Counted from the first letter of the stretch, positions 1-7,043 are shown. The stretch: DNA of 10,854 nt from Opitutales bacterium (GCA_021641325.1 JAJXPD010000018.1:3837-14690), one strand, 5' to 3'. Made by a program: numbers and translations. Notes: a model not told the origin generated them from the letters alone.

Positions 1-630
1 GAATATGGCGGCGTTCGAAACACACTCGGCGGAAAATCTTTTCGTAATTTTTTTTAGGAACGAGGAATCAGCCGAAAGCTTCGTTTCGTCAATTAAAACC
101 GAAAAATTAGGAGTTTCAACAGCCCCCGACTGCGGCACAAGACGAAAGTCGGCAAAAGACAGCCGCGCGGCGGCTTTCGAGACCTTCTCAAAACGGAGCG
201 GCAGCCACTCGTCAAGAACCCGAAATCTTTTCATGTCGAGCTTGTACGAATACTTTTTCCACTCCGTGCCGACGTCGAACTTCGCCAGCTGGTGGCGGTA
301 GACGGTGTTGCCGTTTGCAAGCGCAAGCAGGCGGATTTGCAGCGGGTGCGACGCCTTGGCCGAAAACGAAATTTCGTAGACGCCATCGCGCGAAACGCGG
401 ACTTCCGAAAGGTTCAGCCCGCCGAGGCACGACTCTCCCGCGGAATACGAAAGCGAGTTAGCGGAGTCGGAAAATTTTTCGATTTTCACGCCGAGCGTCT
501 CGGGCGCGGAATCGCTGAACCCGAAATCGAGCAAGCCGTTTTTGAGGTCGGCGTTTTTAATCAGATTCTGCGACGCGAACGACGCCAAGCCCGCAAGCAT
601 ATATACGATAAACAGTGTGCATTTTTTCAT
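1..630 (-). CDS. Secreted protein with N-terminal carbohydrate-binding-like domain, partial (3' end outside window)
   Basis: The frame is open from the ATG at 630 to the left window edge, giving the first 210 residues. The start is supported by a Shine-Dalgarno AGGGGGAC at 633-640. Residues 1 to about 19 (MKKCTLFIVYMLAGLASFA) form a Sec signal peptide with no lipobox cysteine. The mature protein begins with NLIKNADLKNG, the usual opening of CBM_4_9-like jelly-roll domains. Further support is a strand-rich stretch with VSRDGVYEISFSAKA (about residues 82-96) and EWKKYSYKLDM (about 126-136). Such domains bind glycans and often sit at the N terminus of large secreted glycoside hydrolases, so a catalytic domain may follow outside the window; that is inference. 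It lies 115 bases downstream of the mutarotase-like gene on the same strand and has a possible promoter of its own, so it may be only loosely linked to that operon. The exact enzyme class cannot be told. Confidence 0.75.
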   Translation of the reverse strand, partial: MKKCTLFIVYMLAGLASFASQNLIKNADLKNGLLDFGFSDSAPETLGVKIEKFSDSANSLSYSAGESCLGGLNLSEVRVSRDGVYEISFSAKASHPLQIRLLALANGNTVYRHQLAKFDVGTEWKKYSYKLDMKRFRVLDEWLPLRFEKVSKAAARLSFADFRLVPQSGAVETPNFSVLIDETKLSADSSFLKKITKRFSAECVSNAAIF

Positions 631-653
631 GTGTCCCCCTTTGTATTAGAGAC

Positions 654-682
654 ACAATACCATATCACGCCCCCCCGCGCAA
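654..682 (-). promoter_or_regulatory. Possible sigma70-type promoter for the carbohydrate-binding-domain gene
   Basis: Read on the minus strand, TTGCGC (677-682) is followed after 17 bases by TATTGT (654-659). Transcription would start near 647, leaving a leader of about 17 bases that contains the Shine-Dalgarno sequence. Both hexamers match the consensus only in part and the spacer contains seven consecutive G, so this is tentative. The 115-base gap holds no clear terminator after the mutarotase-like gene, so read-through from the upstream operon is also possible. Confidence 0.3.
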
Positions 683-746
683 GAACTATTGCAACAATTC
701 CGCCAACGCCGAGCAAAGCGCCAATGCTTGTTGTCCGCCGAAAGTT

Positions 747-1631
747 TCATGAAAACGAATAGTCTATATTCCATTCGAACGCCCCGCCCGGAGCTACGTT
801 AATGTCCACAAACGGTTCGGGACACACGCATGAGGAGCATGCCCAAAAGTTCATTCTCGCGTTCGGACGGTCGCATTTTATGCGGACGTTCCGCGCCGCT
901 CCGCCCGCCGCGCACGAGACTGCTATGTCGTAGGAAGCTGCGCCGGGCGGCGTCTTGACGCCCTTCAAGAGCGCGAACTCTCCTGCCGCCACCGCGCGTT
1001 TGAAGGAAATTCTCCCGCCCGAAATTTCGACCAGAGCGTCGAAGTCGGCAAGGCGTTCCCCGTTCCAGCCGAACGGGACATCGACGCTTGTTCCGCCGCC
1101 TGCGGCCGCGCCGCCGAACGTGAAAAAGTTGTGGTCGTACACTGATGTTTCGATTGTCCGTTCTCCCGTATTTTCCAGACTGTGCGATACGGAAATCCCG
1201 TTCGTTTCTAGCCGTATTTTCTTGGTATACTCGTATGCGTACCCGATGTTCGTATCCATGCCGTGGACGAACTCGGCCGAATCTTCCGAAAATGCCGACC
1301 GACGCCCGCCCGCGTCCGATACCGGATATGTTCTGCGGAAATTGTACGGCGCGGAATCGGGTTTTACGAGCGCACCGACCCCGATTTTCAGGAAAACGCC
1401 GCCGACCGGAGCGGCGTCGTATCCGATTTGCGCGAACTCCTCCGGCACTCCCGAAATGCAGTCGTGGAAGCTGGGGTCGGGACAATCCGTCCATTTCCCG
1501 AAATATTCAAAGCCGCGAAATTTCAGGGATACGATTTCGCCCGCGCGGTCGAAACGCGTGCCGCGGTAGCGTTTTTCGGCAAACACCGCCTCGACCGCGC
1601 CACTGGACAGTTTTATGTATTCGGGAATCAC
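747..1631 (-). CDS. Galactose-mutarotase-like (aldose 1-epimerase superfamily) protein
   Basis: This is a 294-residue protein from a GTG start at 1631. The GTG overlaps the TGA of the MFS gene (GTGA, 1628-1631) and no Shine-Dalgarno sequence is seen, so translation is probably coupled. Family signatures are GYDAAPVGGVFLKIGVG (about residues 70-86), H150 in a VSHSLENTG strand, YDHNFF (165-170, with the H-N pair typical of mutarotases) and a C-terminal CPEPFVDINVAPGG (270-283) whose Glu272 aligns with the usual catalytic region. No signal peptide is present, so it should be cytosolic. Aldose epimerases interconvert sugar anomers; this divergent branch may instead bind or epimerise an unusual sugar. 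Its place directly after an MFS gene suggests work on an imported substrate. The frame also stays open upstream through the MFS gene to 2675, but that extension is MFS sequence in the wrong frame and carries no mutarotase-like sequence. Confidence is high for the fold and moderate for activity. Confidence 0.8.
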   Translation of the reverse strand: MIPEYIKLSSGAVEAVFAEKRYRGTRFDRAGEIVSLKFRGFEYFGKWTDCPDPSFHDCISGVPEEFAQIGYDAAPVGGVFLKIGVGALVKPDSAPYNFRRTYPVSDAGGRRSAFSEDSAEFVHGMDTNIGYAYEYTKKIRLETNGISVSHSLENTGERTIETSVYDHNFFTFGGAAAGGGTSVDVPFGWNGERLADFDALVEISGGRISFKRAVAAGEFALLKGVKTPPGAASYDIAVSCAAGGAARNVRIKCDRPNARMNFWACSSCVCPEPFVDINVAPGGAFEWNIDYSFS

Positions 1632-2923
1632 GGGTTGTAGTAGTTGTCGTTTTCGGGCATGACGCTCGGAATGCAAACCAGCAGCACCGCCGAAAGCAGC
1701 GACATTGCCGCGCATATCAAAAACAGCGTCTGGAAATGGTTGAACGCCGTTCCGCCGACTGTCCATGCGGCGGAAAGTATGCCGTAGCCTAGCACGAACG
1801 AAGTCGCACTTCTGCCGATTGCCGTGCCCGCCAACTGGTAGGTCTGGCAGACGGCGGTCGCCATCGCGACATTGCCGGGACGCGCCAAAGCAAGGGTCTC
1901 CTGCGAGAACGAACAGTAAAAACATCCGTATGCGAAGCTTGCTGAGAACAGCAAAAACCCCGTGATTTCGGGAAGAAACGGCGTCGAGTTTCCGCAGAAA
2001 AACAGCGCGGCGGGAATGGCTACAAACAGCCCGTGGACAAGCAGCTGCATATTCCTTATTCCGATTCTGCGCACGAGCCTTCCGTACACCAAAAAACTCA
2101 GTATCTGCCCGCCTATCCCTATCGACGATATTATTTGGACAACGTTGTCTCCGCAGTCGAGCCCGTTTTTCATGTATACGAATGCAAGCGGAATCACGGG
2201 CATAAATGCGACGCTCAAAAAACACACATATGCGCAAAAACCTACCATCGACGAATTTTTGAAAGCGGTGGATACCGCCTTGCGCAAATTGTGCTTTGTC
2301 GGAACGTGCGGGGGGATTTTTATCTTCGCGATGAAGAAAATCCTTCCAAGAACGCGCATTCCAGTTATCGCAATCACAGCCTGCAAGAGCCATATGGGAG
2401 GCTTTTCTCCCATGGCAACCCCGACCGCGAACAGCACGGTTCCCGTCAGAATATTGTAGCTGAAACGCATGAATCCGAGGAAGTCGCCGCGTTCCGACGG
2501 AAGCAGAATGTTCGTAAGCAGCGGAAACCACGCGCCCATCCAAAGCGGTTTGGAAACGCAGTAGCACATGCAGCCGAATATCGCGACGTATTTGCCGAGC
2601 CAGCTGCCGCAGAACGCTCCCGCCGCCATTGTCAAATACGACGCGAACGCTATGTAGCAGGCAATGCCTATTCACTTATTTATTCCTAAGTTGTCAACAC
2701 TACGCGAAGTCGGAATAAGAAAGAACATAGACATTATGCCGACAAGACTTGTAGAAAACATTACCATTCCGTTGCCTCCCCCGAGGGCGGCTATGTACAG
2801 AATGATGATTGCGCTGCTGTCCATTACGACGTCCGAAAAACAGCCGAACCACGTAGAAGCGTACGCGTAGAGACGATACCGCCGGCGGGTTTCGTCCGAA
2901 AGCGTTTTCACATATTCGTCCAT
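1628..2923 (-). pseudogene. MFS transporter interrupted by one in-frame TGA codon
   Basis: The start ATG (2921-2923) has a strong Shine-Dalgarno AGGAGGGG (2927-2934), which overlaps the TAG stop of the upstream gene. The first 83 codons give a cytosolic N terminus, TM1 (about 20-47) and TM2 (about 52-70) followed by SVDNLGINK, which matches the D-x-x-G-x-K loop between TM2 and TM3 of MFS carriers. Codon 84 is TGA. The same frame then continues without any shift into IGIACYIAFASYL (TM3) and the remaining helices to a TGA at 1628-1630. Total length with the stop read through is 431 codons, normal for an MFS permease. No good restart site follows; a TTG at codon 97 or the nearby ATG would lose two helices and part of the third. 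The substrate is unknown; the neighbours suggest a sugar or related compound. It may be a recent nonsense mutation (CGA to TGA is simplest) or a sequencing error. Confidence 0.85.
2672..2674 (-). other. Premature in-frame TGA codon within the MFS transporter
   Basis: The plus-strand bases tca at 2672-2674 read TGA in the MFS frame, between the Lys of GINK and the Ile of IGIACY. The flanks are in the same frame and together form an uninterrupted TM2-loop-TM3 unit. TGA is also the apparent normal stop of this MFS gene, of the mutarotase gene and of the 3868-4770 gene, where it overlaps the next start codon. A wholesale reassignment of TGA is therefore unlikely. Confidence 0.9.
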
Positions 2924-2932
2924 GCGCCCCTC

Positions 2933-3871
2933 CTATTCCCCGTCAATCGACAGCGACCATTGCGGACGCTTGCGGAACGGCGTTTTGAATTTGCGTTTGA
3001 GCGCGCCGGTTTCTTCAAGATGGACATAGCATTCTGTATCGCACGCCCGTCCGCAAATGCTCGCGCAATAGGCGTGCTTTATCGGCGGATAGAAATGGAT
3101 ATCGTCTATTATTTCACGCGCGCGTTCGGGGGAGAGCTTTGCCTCGCCGGAAATTACGGCGAGCCTGTCCGGCTCGCCGGCAAAGGCATCGGGCGGCATG
3201 AACGGATTTTTGGAGCGGTTTGCGCCCATGTAATAGGCGGCGCACTGCCATGTGTCGAGCCTGCCGTCGGGCGAAAGAGCCCTTCCGGGGCACGCCGAAA
3301 CGCATTTTCCGCATTTGTCGCACAGGTGCGCCGCGGGAACAGGGTCGGGCGGAAGCTCGGCATCGGTCAGCACGAACACCCAGCGTTGGCAAGGACCGAA
3401 GTCGTCGGTCAAAACCGAGCCCGAAAGCCCTATTTCACCCAAGCCGCAGTCGACGGCGCAGCGCGCAAAGTCCAACTGGTTTTCGGGCGTTTTCCCCCTG
3501 TATATTTCGGAGTAGTCTACTTCGGGGTTTGTTCCGTCCTCGCCGGACATCACGAGCTGGTTGCGGCGTTGAGGAAGAGCCTCGAAGCCCGCGTCCTCCA
3601 AAACTCCGCAAGCGCGGAGAAGCGCAAGCGGCATGACGGTCTCTTCGAGAGTTTCGACCGCGTTAGTCGTATACTGGTAGTATGTAGACCCCTCCTCTAT
3701 ACCCCGCCTTGCGCCGCGCAGTTGGCGGAAGGCGGCGCAAATCACGGTTTTCGTTTCGGGCATAATCCGCCGTACGGCGGGGTCGCCCATTCTTTCAATG
3801 TTGCCGAATTTCACGATATCCGCGCCGTCGAGCAGAAAGCGTCTGACTATTTTTTCCTTCAAAGTTTTCAT
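2933..3871 (-). CDS. Reductive-dehalogenase/QueG-like double [4Fe-4S] protein, paralog C
   Basis: This 312-residue protein starts at an ATG whose first bases overlap the TGA of the upstream paralog (ATGA, 3868-3871); a Shine-Dalgarno AAGGAG lies in the end of that gene. An N-terminal substrate or cofactor domain is followed by CGLGEIGLSGSVLTDDFGP (142-160) and VFVLTDAELPPDP (165-177), the pattern seen in RdhA-type reductases. A ferredoxin-like CxxCxxCxxxCP motif follows (C184, C187, C190, C194). A single Cys (C210) lies in LDTWQCAAYY, and a C-terminal set is C269, C273, C277 and C281. Two [4Fe-4S] clusters are therefore expected. Family members use cobalamin to reduce a substrate (organohalide, or epoxyqueuosine in QueG). 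There is no Tat or Sec signal, so it is cytosolic and not a classical respiratory dehalogenase. It is closest in layout to paralog B. The reaction is unknown. Confidence 0.8.
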   Translation of the reverse strand: MKTLKEKIVRRFLLDGADIVKFGNIERMGDPAVRRIMPETKTVICAAFRQLRGARRGIEEGSTYYQYTTNAVETLEETVMPLALLRACGVLEDAGFEALPQRRNQLVMSGEDGTNPEVDYSEIYRGKTPENQLDFARCAVDCGLGEIGLSGSVLTDDFGPCQRWVFVLTDAELPPDPVPAAHLCDKCGKCVSACPGRALSPDGRLDTWQCAAYYMGANRSKNPFMPPDAFAGEPDRLAVISGEAKLSPERAREIIDDIHFYPPIKHAYCASICGRACDTECYVHLEETGALKRKFKTPFRKRPQWSLSIDGE

Positions 3872-4770
3872 ATTGCGTCAATCTCCTTCAAGTGTTTGTA
3901 GCATGCGAAATCGCACTTTTTGCCGCACAGGCAGGGCGCGTATCCGGTTTGGCTCGGCAGGAAGTCGAGCTTGGGGTATATCGAGCGCGCGCTTTTGCTG
4001 TCGAATACCTTTTCGCCGTTGATGACGGCCTCGCGCTCGGAGGAATCCGCAAGAAACGCGTCCGTCATAAACGGATTGGAGTTGTGCGCCCCGCGGTAGT
4101 ACACGGCGCACTGCCAAGTGTCGAGCCCGTTTGCGCCTATCGCCTTGCCCGGGCACGCCTTCGCGCATTCGAGGCAGCCGTCGCAGAAGTTTTCGGAGAA
4201 CGGCTCGTCGCATTCGAGCGGCGCGTCTGTGACGATATACGCAAACCGCGCAAAAGGCCCGATTTTCGGCAATATCACCGAACCGGACCTACCGACCGCG
4301 CCGAGTCCGCAAATTCTGGCGGCTTCGGCGAAGTCCATTATGATGTCTGGCGCGGGTTTATCGGGCGAAACGGGCTCGGAGTGGACAAGCTCGTAGGTGT
4401 CCACAACTTCGGGATTCGTAGACTTGTCGCCCTTTATTCGCAGATTGGAGACGTTGCGTTGCAGGCAGGCGTCGTAGCCTTCGTTTTCGATTAACCCGCC
4501 CATTTTCAGCAGGAATATTTCCGCCAAGTCCTCGTCGATGTATTTGACGCCGATTTGCGTATAATTGAAGAATTGGCTTCCCCTGTCCATGGCGCTGTAC
4601 AGCGCGCGGGGAACGCGAAACGCGAATCCTATCACGCACGTTGCGGAGGGAAGGATTTTCTTCGGGTCGCGCTGGGGCAGGGCGTCCGCAAAATGCCTGA
4701 TGTCGCCAATGCCGACCGCCGAAGCCCCGAATTCCAATGCCTTGCGTTTTATGATTTCCGAATTTATCAT
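3868..4770 (-). CDS. Reductive-dehalogenase/QueG-like double [4Fe-4S] protein, paralog B
   Basis: This is a 300-residue cytosolic protein. The ATG at 4770 follows a Shine-Dalgarno AGGAG that overlaps the TAG stop of paralog A, leaving 9 bases between the genes. GASAVGIGDIRHF (15-27) matches the GAD-x-x-G(V/I)-x-x-x-x-R-F opening of COG1600/RdhA-like proteins. ICGLGAVGRSGSVI (153-166) and AYIVTDAPLECDEP (177-190) match the RdhA core. Iron-sulfur ligands are C196, C199, C202, C206 (CxxCxxCxxxCP), C221 in LDTWQCAVYY, and C280, C282, C286, C290 near the C terminus. It shares with paralog C the TNPE motif (118-121) and the C-terminal CYxHLxE element. The short length and lack of a signal peptide argue against a respiratory dehalogenase with a membrane anchor. 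The function could be reduction of a small molecule or a tRNA or cofactor reaction; I cannot choose. Confidence 0.8.
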   Translation of the reverse strand: MINSEIIKRKALEFGASAVGIGDIRHFADALPQRDPKKILPSATCVIGFAFRVPRALYSAMDRGSQFFNYTQIGVKYIDEDLAEIFLLKMGGLIENEGYDACLQRNVSNLRIKGDKSTNPEVVDTYELVHSEPVSPDKPAPDIIMDFAEAARICGLGAVGRSGSVILPKIGPFARFAYIVTDAPLECDEPFSENFCDGCLECAKACPGKAIGANGLDTWQCAVYYRGAHNSNPFMTDAFLADSSEREAVINGEKVFDSKSARSIYPKLDFLPSQTGYAPCLCGKKCDFACYKHLKEIDAI

Positions 4771-4779
4771 GGTGCGCTC

Positions 4780-5850
4780 CTATCTGTCCATTACCCAAGC
4801 CCTGCCCGTTCTAAGGGGTTTTTCGAATCTTCCGTGCATGCAGCCGCCCTTCTTTTCGAGCATGCTCACGCACGCGCGAATGCAGCCTCCGCACTTGGCC
4901 ATATTGTAGCCGACCCATGTCGGAAAATACTTTTCGAGCGCGCCGTAGACTTTGAGGATTTCCTCTTCGTTGGCGGCGCTCTTTTTGCCTTCGAGCAGGT
5001 CGAGGTCTCCGTTCTCGTTTTTGTCCCAAACCTCCTTCGGCACGAACGGATTGAATTTTCTGCCGCCGTGCGTATAGAAAGCGTAGCACTTCCATTCGTC
5101 GAGCTTGCCCCACTCGCAGATTTTTCCGCCGACGGAAACTTTCACGCTTTCGGTTGTGCTCACGCAGCCGCCCGGACATTCGCGGGCGCACGCCATGCAG
5201 CGCCGGCAAAGAGGCTTGCCCGAGTACATCGGGTCGGGTTCGAGCGGCGCGTCGGTAAAGAGAAACGCCAGACGCTGGAGCGGCCCGAATTCCGGAGTAA
5301 GGAACATTTTGCTCCACCCCATTTCGCCAAGTCCGCACGCAACGCCCGCAAGCCTAAAATGGAACTGCAAGTCGGGCGCAACCTGACCTTCGCGCGCCGC
5401 GCGCGTGTACTGCACGGTTCTGTGGTGGTCGGTCTTCTTTTTCGCCTGCTCCATAACCTGAATCTGCTCTTCGGGCGAAAGGGTATTCCCCGGGGTGCCG
5501 TCCATGTCGGAGACGCAACCGCGCGCGCCCGTGTTTCTGTAAACGGCGGCCTCGTAGCCGTAGTCTTCGATTAGCTTGCCCACATGGTACAAAACAGCGG
5601 GCGCGTATATCTCGTTTATTCCGCCGTATGCCATCGACGGATATTGGTAGAACTGGGTTCCCTCCTCTATTCCGCGCTGCACGCCGCGGGGAATTCTGAA
5701 CACCATTCCCACAACGCTTTTCGCCTCAGGGAAAATATAGCGGGGGTCCATTTCCTTCGGGACGCCCTCGAAGCGATCCATGCTGCCGACGCCGCATAAA
5801 TCCGCGCCGGCGGCAATCGCCGCGTCCTTAACCATTTGACTTGTCAACAT
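4780..5850 (-). CDS. Reductive-dehalogenase/QueG-like double [4Fe-4S] protein, paralog A
   Basis: This is a 356-residue protein whose ATG at 5850 follows AAAGGA. The opening GADLCGVGSMDRFEGVP (15-31) is typical of RdhA/COG1600 proteins. It continues with ACGLGEMGWSKMFLTPEFGP (171-190), a close match to the RdhA core, then FLFTDAPLEPDP (196-207). Ligands are C215, C218, C221, C225 (CxxCxxCxxxCP), C255 in LDEWKCYAFY, and C320, C323, C327 (CxxCxxxC), with an extra C337 nearby. It is longer than its two downstream paralogs because of an insert around residues 115-158, rich in charged residues, and extra sequence between the two cluster motifs. No Tat or Sec signal is seen, so it acts in the cytosol. 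It is the first of three tandem paralogs, which suggests duplication followed by specialisation, or a hetero-oligomer. Cobalamin dependence is expected from the family but cannot be read from the sequence. Confidence 0.82.
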   Translation of the reverse strand: MLTSQMVKDAAIAAGADLCGVGSMDRFEGVPKEMDPRYIFPEAKSVVGMVFRIPRGVQRGIEEGTQFYQYPSMAYGGINEIYAPAVLYHVGKLIEDYGYEAAVYRNTGARGCVSDMDGTPGNTLSPEEQIQVMEQAKKKTDHHRTVQYTRAAREGQVAPDLQFHFRLAGVACGLGEMGWSKMFLTPEFGPLQRLAFLFTDAPLEPDPMYSGKPLCRRCMACARECPGGCVSTTESVKVSVGGKICEWGKLDEWKCYAFYTHGGRKFNPFVPKEVWDKNENGDLDLLEGKKSAANEEEILKVYGALEKYFPTWVGYNMAKCGGCIRACVSMLEKKGGCMHGRFEKPLRTGRAWVMDR

Positions 5851-5895
5851 TACACTGTCCTTTCGTTTTTTCGGTTTCTTCGTTTTTTTCGTTTT

Positions 5896-6894
5896 CTATA
5901 AGAAATTCAATATTCCCGACGCCGATTTTTGGACGGAATCGCAATAACCGCAGTTGCGGCAATTTTTCCCGCAGCGCAGGCGCCTTTCGGCGTAGTCGGA
6001 GGGGATTTTTCCGTTTTCGAGAATTTCGGGATAAAAGTGCGCGGCGTGCGCGGGTTCGGTAAGCTCCCATAAATTGCCGCAGAAACGTCCGCGGCAGTAC
6101 GCTTCCACGACGGCAGAAGGATTCCTGTTTGTGCGGGTCGCAAGCTTTGCGCCGTCGCAGAATTCCCCGAACGCAGAAATGTCCTCCGGACGAATGAAAT
6201 TGGAGCGGCGCAAAAGCGACGCCCGCGCGCTTTTGTCCGAAAGAAATTCGTGGCATATCCCCGAGAACTGGTACGCATTGTCTTTGGCGGATATTTCGTT
6301 CTGGTGCGCCACGAGATTGTCGTGGAAAGTGCGTGCCGAACAAAAATTCAGGCAGCCGCTGTTAGCCAAAATATACGTTTTTTTGCCCAATCCGACACAG
6401 CGGGCGCGGAATTCGGCGAGTCTGTGAAAATCCCAGTTGTACTCGCGCTTGACATAAAACGCGTCGAAGTAGCGCGCCAAATAGTCGACGCCGTCGGGAG
6501 TGCCGATTTCCATGTTGACGGACGCGCGAACTTCGATTTCGGGAAAGTTGTTTTTCAGAAATCTTGCCACCAGCGGCGACGTTGTGGTTAGCGAAGCAAG
6601 CGCGTATTTTTCGCGGAGATATTGAACCGTCGCGCCGATTTTTTCAAAAAACGAACGCTCCTGCGCCGCTCCGCCGTAGCAGTTTGCGTTCAAGAGCAGA
6701 TTTGTTTTCAGCCCGGCGGCGGCGTAGTCGGACAAGTCGCGCTCAATGCGCTCGGAGTCGGAGGAATCGGCGACCGTTCCGCGTCCGGTTGCGAAACCCC
6801 GCCACGGAAAATAAACCTCCGCGATTTTGCCGAGATTTCCCAATATCGACTTTTTCAAAAGTTCGTTGCTTTGATATCCGACTGAAAATTTCAT
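5896..6894 (-). CDS. U32-peptidase-like protein with C-terminal cysteine cluster
   Basis: This is a 332-residue cytosolic protein and the first gene of the leftward operon. The layout resembles the TIM-barrel U32 family: KTNLLLNANCYGG (63-75), ASVNMEIGTPDGVDYLARYFDAFYVKRE (split about 124-133 and 134-151), then ILANSGCLNFCSARTFHDN (175-193) with C181 and C185, SGIC (C214), and RRSNFIRPEDI (229-239). U32 relatives such as UbiU, UbiV and RlhA hold Fe-S clusters and serve oxygen-independent hydroxylations of ubiquinone precursors or RNA; true peptidase activity is doubtful in the family. A C-terminal CxxxCxxCxxC (C308, C312, C315, C318) could hold another metal site. The start codon has no clear Shine-Dalgarno; a palindrome ends two bases upstream of it. 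A 45-base A/G-rich linker with repeated AAACGAA-like units leads to the next gene. Family membership is fairly sure and the reaction is unknown. Confidence 0.7.
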   Translation of the reverse strand: MKFSVGYQSNELLKKSILGNLGKIAEVYFPWRGFATGRGTVADSSDSERIERDLSDYAAAGLKTNLLLNANCYGGAAQERSFFEKIGATVQYLREKYALASLTTTSPLVARFLKNNFPEIEVRASVNMEIGTPDGVDYLARYFDAFYVKREYNWDFHRLAEFRARCVGLGKKTYILANSGCLNFCSARTFHDNLVAHQNEISAKDNAYQFSGICHEFLSDKSARASLLRRSNFIRPEDISAFGEFCDGAKLATRTNRNPSAVVEAYCRGRFCGNLWELTEPAHAAHFYPEILENGKIPSDYAERRLRCGKNCRNCGYCDSVQKSASGILNFL

Positions 6895-6896
6895 AT

Positions 6897-6908
6897 TCTA
6901 ACGTTAGA
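6897..6908. promoter_or_regulatory. Operator candidate 1, perfect 12-bp palindrome TCTAACGTTAGA
   Basis: TCTAACGTTAGA is its own reverse complement. It sits two bases upstream of the start codon of the U32-like gene, where a Shine-Dalgarno sequence would normally be. The second site at 7030-7041 fits the same consensus TCWAACGTTWGA. A palindrome with a central CG is typical of LacI-family operators. It could act as a downstream operator or as a DNA-loop partner. Confidence 0.5.
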
Positions 6909-6991
6909 GCCATTTTGTTTCTTCATTCAATATGCATTCCGCCGAATCATGCAATGCCCGCGGCAAGCTTTACAGTATTGAAAAAATGCAA

Positions 6992-7003
6992 AAAAGCGCT
7001 TTT
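6992..7003. promoter_or_regulatory. Palindrome AAAAGCGCTTTT in the divergent intergenic region
   Basis: This is a perfect 12-bp palindrome with a GCGC centre, flanked by TGCA on both sides. The AAAGCGCTTT core resembles LacI/CcpA-type operators. It lies between the two AACGTT palindromes, 95 bp (centre to centre) from operator 1 and 38 bp from operator 2. It could be the site of a second regulator, or simply an A/T-flanked chance palindrome. Confidence 0.35.
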
Positions 7004-7029
7004 AATTGCAGACAAATCCCATTTCCGCA

Positions 7030-7041
7030 TCAAACGTTAGA
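7030..7041. promoter_or_regulatory. Operator candidate 2, TCAAACGTTAGA
   Basis: It matches operator 1 at 11 of 12 positions and keeps the form TCWAACGTTWGA. An identical 11-base direct copy, AACGTTAGAGC, occurs at 6900-6910 and 7033-7043. It lies immediately downstream of the -10 region of the leftward promoter at 7044-7074, a position where a bound repressor would block initiation. Confidence 0.55.
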
Positions 7042-7043
7042 GC

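Noticed and set aside
647..750. A 34-codon minus-strand frame starting at an ATGA overlap with the mutarotase stop (ATG at 748-750), and a hydrophobic alternate frame in the same gap
   Set aside because: The first is a short Arg/Trp/Cys-rich peptide with no Shine-Dalgarno or family likeness. The hydrophobic frame has no ATG or supported start.
2672..2674. Reassignment of TGA to an amino acid, or selenocysteine, to explain the MFS interruption
   Set aside because: TGA serves as a sensible stop at overlapping gene junctions in the same operon. MFS carriers are not known selenoproteins, and I saw no obvious hairpin with a SECIS-like loop right after the codon.
747..2675. A single 642-residue open frame on the minus strand covering both the MFS and mutarotase genes
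   Set aside because: Its first half is Arg/Cys/His-rich sequence out of frame with the MFS helices. Only the part from the GTG at 1631 has mutarotase features.
3868..4770. Annotating the paralogs simply as QueG (epoxyqueuosine reductase)
   Set aside because: Three tandem copies, the RdhA-like CGLGE/TPEFGP core, differing second cysteine sets and operon partners unrelated to queuosine make that assignment unsafe.
2960..5574. Long plus-strand open frames opposite the three Fe-S genes
   Set aside because: They mirror the codon structure of the minus-strand genes, lack ribosome binding sites and contain no recognisable domain.
5851..5895. The A/G-rich linker with repeated AAACGAA-like units as a regulatory repeat
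   Set aside because: The units are irregular and the stretch ends in the Shine-Dalgarno of the next gene. Low-complexity spacer is the simpler reading.
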